Shown here piece by piece: positions 42,655 through 52,400 of a stretch of 64,000 nt of DNA. The DNA is from Telopea speciosissima (lineage: Eukaryota > Streptophyta > Magnoliopsida > Proteales > Proteaceae): assembly GCF_018873765.1 (NCBI RefSeq), contig NC_057916.1:14280001-14344000 (forward strand). The letters run 5' to 3'. The number at the start of each line of letters is the position of its first letter. Within the stretch, counting starts at the first letter, position 1. A program made the translations under genes and the position numbers. Below the pieces are notes generated by a model that did not search any database, was not told the DNA's origin, and saw nothing but the letters and a program-made list of their open reading frames with translations.

Positions 42655-43070
42655 CTGGTTTTGTTTCATGATCTTCATCCTCGTTTACTGCACCACCGGT
42701 ATCTCTGGTGGGTAATCCATTTTTTCCTTCTTTCTCTGTTTTCTGTTGTTTACAATTTGATTATAAACAATTGTGTGTGTGTGTGTACAGGATGGCATAT
42801 TGACCCAGCAGTGACGTTTGGGCTTTTCTTAGCCCGTAAAGTATCACTAATCTGTGCTGTGATGTGCATGGTTGCACAATGCTTGGGTGTAATGTGTGGT
42901 GTAGGGCTAGTAAAGGCCTTTCAAAAGTCTTACTTTGTGCAGTATAGTGGTGGGGCGAACGAGATCGTCGATGGCAACAGCAAAGGTGTGGGTTTGGCAG
43001 CTGAAATTATTGGTAGCTTCGTCCTTGTCTACAATGTTTTCTCTGCTACTGATCCCAAAAAAAGTGCCAG
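42655..43070 (+). pseudogene. PIP aquaporin fragment, unit 3, NPA changed to DPA
   Basis: An exon end [19 protein letters not shown] lies at about 42,655-42,709. Exon 42,791-43,070 reads [20 protein letters not shown] and continues through [20 protein letters not shown] to [12 protein letters not shown]. The first pore motif is DPA, not NPA. The exon breaks off at 43,070 into DNA matching the spacer before the coiled-coil exons (CTAAGGATGG), so SHVP and everything after is deleted. Confidence 0.85.
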
Positions 43071-43094
43071 AGCTAAGGATGGGTTTTTTTATTA

Positions 43095-43230
43095 GGGTAA
43101 ATTACACGGTGACCCCCTGAGGTTTGCCCTAAATACAGTACGATCCCCTGTGTTGCTAAAATATGCACTGTGGCCCACTGAGATTAGGTTATTTGTTATA
43201 CTCAGCCCTACTCCGTTAGAGCATTCCCGT
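43095..43230 (+). mobile_element. Left end of an inverted-repeat DNA transposon
   Basis: The terminus GGGTAAATTACACGGTGACC is preceded by TTTTTATTA (43,086-43,094), the same nine bases that follow the right terminus at 40,607. The terminal repeat extends about 85 bases. A related but diverged terminus in the same orientation is at 50,766. No transposase is visible. Confidence 0.65.
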
Positions 43231-43329
43231 TAGTTGCTGACGTGTTGGTCATTGATGCTTTAAAATGACAAATATACCCCTAATAGGGTGTGAGCTTACC
43301 ATTTTGCCCATAGGGCAGCCTAAACTTTA

Positions 43330-43403
43330 CACGATCGTCTCTGCTTCTTTTTCTTCTTCTCTTCTTCCTTCTTCTTCTTCATCTTCTTCTTCTTCCTCCT
43401 CCT
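43330..43403 (+). repeat. TTC-rich microsatellite
   Basis: The stretch is made of CTTCTT/TTCTTC runs with few interruptions. Confidence 0.8.
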
Positions 43404-43547
43404 GCAAACTCACCTGCCCCCACCCTTTGCAACCCCATCTTCTTCCTTTGCTTCACTTTTTTTACCTGGATTGCTACCGGATGAAGAGTGGGCGCAGGAG
43501 GAGGAGGAAAAACTGGTGGACAAAAAGGAGTTGCAGCGACGAAGCAG

Positions 43548-44145
43548 GGCTTTGGCACTTTCAACGTCAAGAGCTTCAGCACTAAAGGTGATGGATGAAA
43601 CGACGATAGCAAAATAATTATGCTTAATTCCCATTCTTTTTTCCTCTATAAATAATTTATTCTTCTCCTTTTTTATCTTGACAAGTTTCTAAGATCTTTA
43701 ACCCTAAATTTTGTTCTAACTTACGCAGGCCGTCATGGCAGCATGGAAAGCAGCATGTGGATCTTCAGGTTCTGTGAAGCTTTTCATACCAAAAGGGACT
43801 TTCTTACTCGGTCCCGTTAAATTTGTTGATCCCTGCAAGACCATTGATTCCATTACCGTTCAGATGCAGGTTATCATCTAGTTTCTTCACTTCTTTACTT
43901 TCCTTTCCTTTCTTCCCATACAGATTGAATTTGCCCATTAATGTGTCTATTAATTCTTCTGCAGGGTTTTTTAAAGACAACCACAGACCTGAACAGGTAT
44001 GGTTCTTTGGATGATTGGATCAAGTTTGGATGGGTGGAAGGATTGACATTGACCAAGCTCAAAGGGCCAATCACAATTATATAATTGTTCTCATGGGAAT
44101 GAAGAATCTCCATTCATCTATGAATCATTGGGGAAATTGATTCAG
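43548..44145 (+). pseudogene. Polygalacturonase gene fragment (three exons)
   Basis: 43,548-43,614 reads GFGTFNVKSFSTKGDG, a stop, then NDDSK. Exon 43,729-43,869 reads AVMAAWKAACGSSGSVKLFI and PKGTFLLGPVKFVDPCKTID, ending VQMQ. Exon from 43,965 reads GFLKTTTDLNRYGSLDDWIK and FGWVEGLTLTKLKGPITI. These match the N-terminal third of exopolygalacturonases, pectin-degrading glycosyl hydrolase family 28 enzymes. The catalytic NTD, DD and GHG motifs lie further downstream in the family and are absent. Introns are retained. The position just inside a transposon terminus suggests a captured fragment. Confidence 0.82.
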
Positions 44146-45565
44146 GAACTAGAAGGAAGAAAGCTTAAATCTTTCAGCTCTCAGTGAGAAATAAGGGAGA
44201 AATCAGAGAAGACCCATTACCTGGTGGCTGGTTGAATCCAAGAACATCATATTGACACCGGTTCCGATCGCCTTTATCGCATTTGATATCAACAGAAACA
44301 TCTTTAGGCACCACAAGATTAAGGCACTACTGAGGATTTTTTCCATCCTTGTCTCTCTCGCTTAAAAAAAATAAAATCTTTTTCCTTTTCAAATTTGTTC
44401 AATTACTCTCTAAAACAACTTTCCTTTTCCTTCTCAAAGTCTTTCCCATCTTTTATCTCTCTTTCTTACGACCACGGTTTTGAATTATTATTAAAGTTGT
44501 GAATTCTTCGATTAAGCATTGAAGAATTTTTCTTAATTTGTAATCTCCGATTAAATTTCATTTTGGCTTCCGCTTGCTTTATTATTTTATTTTGAAATGA
44601 CAAACTGATTCCAAAATAAGACTAAGAATGGAAATCATCCTTGGGGGATAAATTTTCTGCTTGTTATTTCCAAAATAATGTAGGACATAATCGTTAGTCT
44701 TTGTATGATTTGTAGGAGCATAATGTCATGATAGAAAATTTTGATTTTAAGTTTTTAGAGAGGGCAGACCACTTGGAAAGTTTTGGCTGATAAAGAAATA
44801 TATGATTGAAACTCATTTATTTTGAACTTTTTAGTCTTCGTTCCTAATAAATGCTCTCACGTGCATCTCCAAGTGCACTTAAAAATAAAAGTTTGAGAAC
44901 TACCTGACCTGATGTACGTCTGAAACCCAACCCAAGAGAATTATCATATTATTCAAAAGGACTAGGGTTTCCTCCAATGCTCATGTGCTTTTGCATCAAT
45001 GAGTGTGAAGGATTTCAAACCGTCAAATAGTGGATTGTTTGTAAGGAGACATGTAAAGGAATCCGCACAAAGGCATCATATTATTCATTTTTTCTATTCA
45101 AAAATAGGTTTAAATTTACTAAATTATTCATCAATTGTTCGAAAATAAGAATTTTTTTATTGACACCTTTTTAGGTGTCAAATAATTTGTAACCATACTT
45201 CTTTGTTCTTTAAATATATCGTAAATTTTTTAAATGAAAATAAATACTATCATTTCACATGTCTATTCGAAAAATGTGCATGACAATGATACTTCACTTT
45301 CAAATTTTTTATATGAGAAAATTATATAAACAATAAGATATCATAATTATTTTTTATTTTTTGGTAAAAAGGATATTACATTTATCACAGCACAGTTTAA
45401 CTTACCTATCTGTGCCTTTCGAGTAAAGTATGTGCTAATACACCCATTAACCTATCTACCTTATAAATATTTGCAGATCTAAAGTAGTTCATTACTTGAA
45501 TCCCTTTAGATAACAAAACAGAAAGGTCAGATGGCCAGTCCTGCTTATGTCCCTGAGTAAACCAG
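44146..45565. other. AT-rich DNA upstream of the phospholipase exons
   Basis: No gene or terminal repeat was recognised. I looked for the missing first phospholipase C exon (ENRSFD motif) and did not see it. The interval may be intron, or the unmatched interior of the transposon whose left end is at 43,095. Confidence 0.5.
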
Positions 45566-46458
45566 TAAAGAGTCGAACCGTCTCTCCGTGTCTGATCCTA
45601 GTTCGCCAGAAATATTCGTCTCTAACGATGCTCGCTTCGTCGACTCCGACCCCGGTCACTCGTTCCAAGCGATTCGAGAGCAGATTTTCGGGTCGGAGAA
45701 CTTCTCTGCCAACCCGGCTCCCATGAATGGCTTTGCTCAACAAGCAGCGAGCATGGGCGAAGACATGCCGAGAACGGTTATGAGTGGTTTCAAGCCAGAG
45801 GTTGTGCCGGTTACCACTGCTTTGGCGAACGAGTTTGCCGTGTTCGATCGGTGGTTCGCTTCTGTGCCTACTTCGACTCAGCCGAATCGGTTTTACGTCC
45901 ACTCGGCCACTTCTCATGGATGCCAGAGCAATGTAAGGAAGGACCTCATCCATGGTTTCCCTCAAAAGACCATTTTCGACTCCTTGGAAGAGAATGGGCT
46001 TTGTTTTGGGATTTATTACCAGAATATCCCTGCAACTCTGTTCTTGAAGAGCTTGAGGAAGCTTAAGCACATAATTAAGTTCCACGATTACAGTTTGAAG
46101 TTTAAATTACATGCCATGTTGGGTGAGCTTCCCAATTATGTGGTGTTGGAACAGAGGTACTTTGATGTGAATTTGTTCCCTGCGAACGATGACCATCCAT
46201 CCCATGATGTTGCGCTGGGGCAGAAGTTCGTGAAAGAGGTTTATGAGACGCTGAGGAAAAGCCCCCAATGGAACGAAACGGCGCTGTTGATCACGTATGA
46301 CGAGCATGGTGGGTTCTATGATCATGTGCCTACGCCGGTTACTAGTGTCCCCAATCCTGATGGGATCCTTGGGCCTGACCCATTTTACTTCAGGTTCGAT
46401 AGGTTGGGTGTTCGTGTACCGACGATACTAATCTCACCTTGGATAGATAAGGGGATAG
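45566..46458 (+). CDS. Phospholipase C exon 2
   Basis: The exon start is placed at 45,566 because AACCAG|TAAAGAGTCG gives [19 protein letters not shown], matching the family after an exon ending in GG; upstream codons in this frame hit a stop at 45,558. It ends GIG|gtcag. It holds the TxPNR, YDEHGG-DH and GVRVP motifs. Confidence 0.9.
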
Positions 46459-49400
46459 GTCAGTTTCTGCTTCTCGTTCTGTTTACTTAGTTTTGGGGTT
46501 ATGTCTCTTTGTTAATTGATGGTATTGCTCTTTTAATCACCTTTAAATTTTTGTCTTTGATGCGTGATTCATTCTGACATCAATAGATTTTCCATTTGTC
46601 TATTAATTTGCTAAATAACAAGCTTTCCCATTTTTTTTTTGGTTAAAATGAGCTTATATTAATAGGAAATAATTAGATCTTACAACCTGTAATATGTCAT
46701 TCCATTAGCGTCATTCCTTATTATAGAGGAAAGAGCTTCTGGAAGACAATCAAGACTAAAATCAACTTCATGAGTTAAATGCACAAAACTAGCCAAATAG
46801 TCAACACAGCCATTGATCTCCCTGACATGATGTATAAAGCTACAACTGCGAAAGCTATCGCGCAAGCAACGAATTTCCTCAAACAACCATAATGCGTCCC
46901 ATTGGGGATGAAAGGATCCCACAATCATTTGCACTGCCACCACAGAATCTGAGCGAACCTGCACCTGCTCCTGCTGGCTCTCCTTAATGAAGACTTGGAC
47001 ATGAATTAGTTTAGAAGTCACTAAAATAGGCTGCAGAGAGACCAAGTCTGGGTTCCACAGTACCCAAATCCGACCAGAGTCAACAATATCACTATTGGTA
47101 CAACAATTCCAACGTCCACTGCGTTTACCGGGGTCATTTAAACCCCGAGTATTCCATGCTCTAAGATTCATTAAAGCGAGGTAGGAGAAGTGGAGCAATG
47201 CAAGGGGCTGCCCCGACCCGGACTGCATTAACCTCAACTCTATCTTCACCAATCACAGCAGGCTCAACATCCTGCAATGGCACAAACCTATTCCCATCAA
47301 TTGATTGATCAACAATAATTCCTGAAGGCTTGGTCCTCATACCCGCGGCACTTTGGTCCACCAAACCAGAATTAGAAGCCAATGACAAACAGTCATTATG
47401 TGGTTTAGCCTCCACCGAACCAGAAGGTTTAGAAACCTGTTGTTTGATGCCACGATTAGTGTCCTTTGCATCAAGGTGGTTGTTAAGGTTTAACAACCAC
47501 CTTAACCTTACCACGATCACCCATTACAATCTCCTTGGACGATGGATTAGACACCTTATCCTTTGAATTACAATTTGACACATCATGTAGCACTAAAGGG
47601 CCAGCCCTCACACCTGTAATATTAGTTCGACCCTTCTCATTTGAAGTGCCAGATGGCGCCTCAATATCCATACCTGCGGTTACACCCCCATTACTGGTAA
47701 CCGTTGTTGACACCTTCGCCGGAACCATAACTGCCACTGCCACTGTGGTCTCCGATGGTGCAGGACGCTTACCACGAGCCTGCCAGGCCGCCAAGGCTCT
47801 TCAATAACCATTCCTTCAACCTGCAACTCCTCAGTAGGTTTGGTTCGATGCACCGCAGCAACTGGGCAATCCTTGTCCATATGATCAAAGATCCTACAAG
47901 CACTGCATATCGGGGGAACCCAGTCATAGTGAACAGATTGCTCCACCAAAGACCCATCCTCCATTGCAATATGGATTGTTGTAGGCAAACCATCAGCAGC
48001 ATTAACAGACACGCAGAATCTCGCAAATGATAGTCTCTCCCGTTGCATGGTCCTCCCATCAGTGCAAATAGAACGACCCAAAACACTGGCAATTCGTCCC
48101 AGAGAACGGCTACCCCAATACTGAAGATTGAGACCATAAAGACGAACCCATAACGGCAACTCAGACTCCTCTCTCTTAGAGAGCGAAACCTCAGGGGACC
48201 ATAGCTTTAATATCAGTGGTCTGGTGCCAAAAGTCCGGGGATCCTCATCAAGGATCTGATGACTCAAATCAGATCCCTGGAAATCAAAGACAAAAACCCC
48301 ACTTTCAAGACCGAAAACTTCCACCGCTCCAACATGGCTCCATTTCTCTTGAACAAACCTTTTCATGGAAGAGAAAGTTGGTATGGGACCAAACACATAC
48401 CCCACTAACGCTGCTTCCCATCGATCAGACTCCTCTGCCAAATCCGCTTTGCAACACACTGCCACCTTCTTCCCAGCGACAACTGCTGGTTCGACAAATG
48501 GGATTTCACAAGCACCATCCCTTACTTTACCACCTGGGAATAAACTCACCCATGAACGCTTGGGACCAACACCTTGCCCAACACCATTTACATTAATGGG
48601 GCTGGAACCAGGATTGTTGGACACAGGAATGGTTGTTTCAGTGACCATAAAACAATCACAGAAACCAGCGCAAGAATTTGACTTCAAACCAGAAATGCTT
48701 CTTCACTCTTCTTCTCTTCCATCAAGAGAAGAAAATTTCCATATAAAACTATTTGGAGCCTTCTTCACAAGCTTTCCCATTTTGTATTAGTTGACATGTA
48801 AACTATGAATAAATAATGTTGACAGTTTTGAATTGAAGGGCAACTGGATGACCAACTCTGTTTTGGGGTGATGAGTGTGCTTATTTTCTTTCCTTGTTCT
48901 TTCTTAGATATTTGTTGTTTCTATCTTGTTTTGGGGTTAGCTGGTGCTCTGGCAAGATTCCATGATTTTGATTAGTATAAAGAAATATATTGGTTGTGCT
49001 AGGTTACTCAGTTACCAAATTTGAATTCTAGCCTATTATGTTATTCATTGAAATAATGAGAAAGTAAAAGAAAAAGATGCAAGTTGAGAAAAAAATTTAT
49101 GGCATGTTATGTTGGTCATTATCTGCTGCAGTTGCATTGGACTGGTTGGATCAATATGATCCTGTATGGAGGCCTAGGCGCAAGAGATGCTGGTGGCAGT
49201 CCAATGGTAGGCGTCGCTTAGGCGATCAAGGCGACACCAGAAATCAAGGGGAGAGAAAGGCGCCTGGACGCCTTGACATCTATGAACACGCCTAATTTTT
49301 TAGGCCATATATGGGGGGTTTAATTCTGCATACGGGACTAGTAGTAGTTAGAGTCTTGTGCCCCAAGTTAAAAAAGTTTGAGTGACGTTAGGATACTTAA

Positions 49401-52400
49401 TAGCTTTTAAGAGTTTTTTTTTTAGTCTCTCGAGTCAAATCAGTATACGAGAGTGGTTATGAGTCCTTTATGGGTCAATTTATGAAATTTAAAGGCTATA
49501 TATTTGTGTACAACCCCCATCACTTGGACATGTTTTGAGTAAAGAAGATTGAGCTTTTTTCACCAGTTTTGGAGTTGTTGAGTTTGCATACAGGATTTGT
49601 ATTCCAGATCTGATCACCCTCCCTCCTAGTTTTGTTCATCTTTCTTCTCAGGGGTGATCTTTCCTCCCTCTTCTCTTCTAGTATTCTTCTTGCTATTTCT
49701 TATAATTATTACTTCTCAGCAGCACCGCTGTTTTCTTCTAATATTCACTTTGCATTATTCTCATATATCTCTCTAGTTAATGATCTGTATCATCTCAAAT
49801 TTAGTACATCAGTGTCTGGTATATTTTCCTATGGAATTCTCATTTCAAATTCTGATTCCTGCATGTAGAATTCTTGTTCTAGAACTGCAGCCCTGTTTTC
49901 CTAGTGCCACTAGGAATTGTCTGTGCAAGTCATACCAGTTCTCTGTTTTCAAAGATAATACTGGACCAGGTTTCGAGCTTGTTCTGATATCTCAGTCCAG
50001 AGTTATAAATTCCCTTTTTTGTTGTCATACTCTCTGTTTCTGCTATCCTATCTATCAATGCTAATATCTTACTGGGTTTTTCCGATTTGGAATTAGCTGA
50101 CATAATTTTCCTAGTTTTTAATATGGTTCTGGTGGGTTTCTCTGTACTGTATGGAATTACTTTGGATGCTTTTTTCCTTGAATGAATTTCTGTGGAACCG
50201 TTTGTTTTTCTATGGAATTAGTCTCCTGCTGTTTTGGAATCTTGGTTTGCCTAGTGTAGTAGCTCAAATATGCTTTCAACAGCGAAAGAAATGGATAAGG
50301 CTTTCTAGATTCTTATCAATGACCAAACCAATAAATAAGAGAAAGAAAACTACTACTCTGCATGATTGCATTAGCAAATTCTAATCCCCCTTGAGCATGT
50401 CTAGGAATGGGAAACTACTCTTATCCAGATATGGTTGTCATTGTGGATACAGAGGAATGTTATCTGTCATGCTCAATGGTGAAAAAGACAAAGTCCTCCT
50501 CTCCTCCCTCTGGCTCTCTCCCCACACGATGTGTTGAAAAGGGGTGGGTTGGGATTGGCATGTGTACTTCTGCTGGAAAATAGTGGCTCTTGGCTCTTGG
50601 TTTTAGTTGTGGCTTTTTGAATCTGCATTTGTGTTGGTATTGTTTCTAATGGAAACCAAACCAATTCCTGCCAATATTGGAAGAGCATAATTTGATAGTA
50701 GAAAAATCAGTAGTACACATATCAACTTTAAGAGTAAGCCCTCTCCAGCACTACTAAATAGAATAGGGTAAATTACACGGACCTCCCCTGACGTATGGCT
50801 AAAGTACACTTCCCTCCCTGTGTTTCTAAAAAGCGCAGAGACTTAAAGGTCGGGGTGTCTATGTGTGCACTCTATCCTCTCGAGAAGACATAAACTCACT
50901 AACATCGGCACCTATCTGACTGGCAAACTCAGGGCTGGGCATTCCACCAGGCCCCGTACAAGGTATCCTCCTCATCTGACTCCTCTTGGAAGATGTTGCT
51001 GAGTTCAGTTGGGTCTTTTTGTTCTTGTCCATCTCAATGCTTATGTGCTACATCTTCAATCTCATGTTGTAGTGCACATACACCAACTACTCAAGATGTT
51101 TATAACCCAATTGGTTCCGCCTCTTGGAGTGGATGAGTGAAAATGTACTCCAGTTGCGCTCGCATCGAACGATAGAACATGTTTGGGAGAGAACCTTAAT
51201 TTCTATCTTCCTCAAGTTAGGTCCATCTCTTCATATAAGGCAACATAGTTGTCAAGGCGCCGCCTTGGCGTCCAAGCGCCTTGTTCTGGCCTTGATTTTT
51301 GGTGTTGCCTAGGCGCCGCTTTGTCGCCTTGATTTTAAACCTCCTTGACCGCCTTGATTCGCCTAGGCGCCTTAACAACTATGTAAGGCAATGCATCAAC
51401 TCTCTTGGACTAACCCAAACCCATTTGGGTATCCATGTGAAGAAGATGAACTGGGTCCAATTGGGTTTTTAGGTTCGGTAGGATATTTGGGAAATATATG
51501 TAATCTTTTATTTCGGTAGCAGTTAGGAAAATTATTAATTTGAGTTTTATTTAGTCTAGGTTTTAGGAAGTAATTAGGAAGTAGATTTTCTGTTTTAGAC
51601 TTCATTTAGGACACCTAAGTTCTTTTTATATAAATATGCTTGTAACGTTGGGCAGATTTGAATGAATGAAAGTTTTTTGGGTTTTGTTACAAGATTGGTA
51701 TGCACAAGGTTGTGTGACTATATCCCCCCTCTCTCAATATCTTCGTCTCTCTTCCTCTATCTCCTCCCTTCTTTTTTCTTTCTAGTTTCTCTTCTTTCCT
51801 TCTGTGACTGTTCTGCCCTGACGGTACCAGCAGTGTCCCTTATTGGCTATCAATCTCTATTCCCTCTCTCCCTTTTTCTCTCAATTTTCGGTCGGAGATT
51901 ACCCTGCCCTGGGCGACCAAACCCTTACAGCCTCTCAGCAAAAATCCCCTCCTGCTGTGAGAATTGAAGTCTACAACTCAGTTTGGCTCAAGCTACCGCC
52001 AGAAATAGTCTCAGAAAGAACTAGTTACTTGGTTGATTGTTAGGACTGACTTGAAGTGCCTTCAATAGAGCTTTTGTTGCGATTCTGTGCCTGAAATTTC
52101 AGGCCAAATAGAGGCCTGTCGTGGAAGTTCTCTCAATCTAAGTTCTTCTTCCTCCCACTGGATTTGTTTGTGACTTAAGGTTGAAGACAAACTTCCAACG
52201 TAAATGATTTAATTCCCTTTACGTCTTGTTTCCAGTATTGCCCCTGTTTCTTTCCATTATTCTCCTTGGCCCTATTTTTACATTTAGTGCCAAGTTTATC
52301 CTCACTCTTTGCTTTTATTCATCCTTATATCCTCCCTCCATCTAAGTACACTTTTGTCTTCTAAAATTTTCTCTAATTACAATACTACCATCCCTTTAAA

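Larger units (their letters stand above)
46618..48783 (-). mobile_element. Internally deleted LINE in the phospholipase intron
   Basis: ACAAGCTTTCCCATTTT occurs at 46,618-46,634 and 48,767-48,783, a 17-base target duplication. The LINE lies between, on the minus strand, with its tail as a T-run at the left. It keeps ORF1, the first codons of the endonuclease, and then jumps straight to the RNase H domain and the 3' trailer. RT is absent. Complete 5' and 3' ends with a missing middle are unlike ordinary 5' truncation. Confidence 0.9.

Noticed and set aside
45492-46085. Long minus-strand open frame of 197 codons
   Set aside because: It is antisense to phospholipase C exon 2, which has clear family motifs on the plus strand.
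49077-49295. 72-codon frame rich in Arg/Gly
   Set aside because: It overlaps the degraded GCCTAGGCG MITE, and the composition reflects the repeat.
51600-52200. Possible LTR with TATA motif
   Set aside because: No partner repeat, primer site or coding domain was found, so it is left unassigned.
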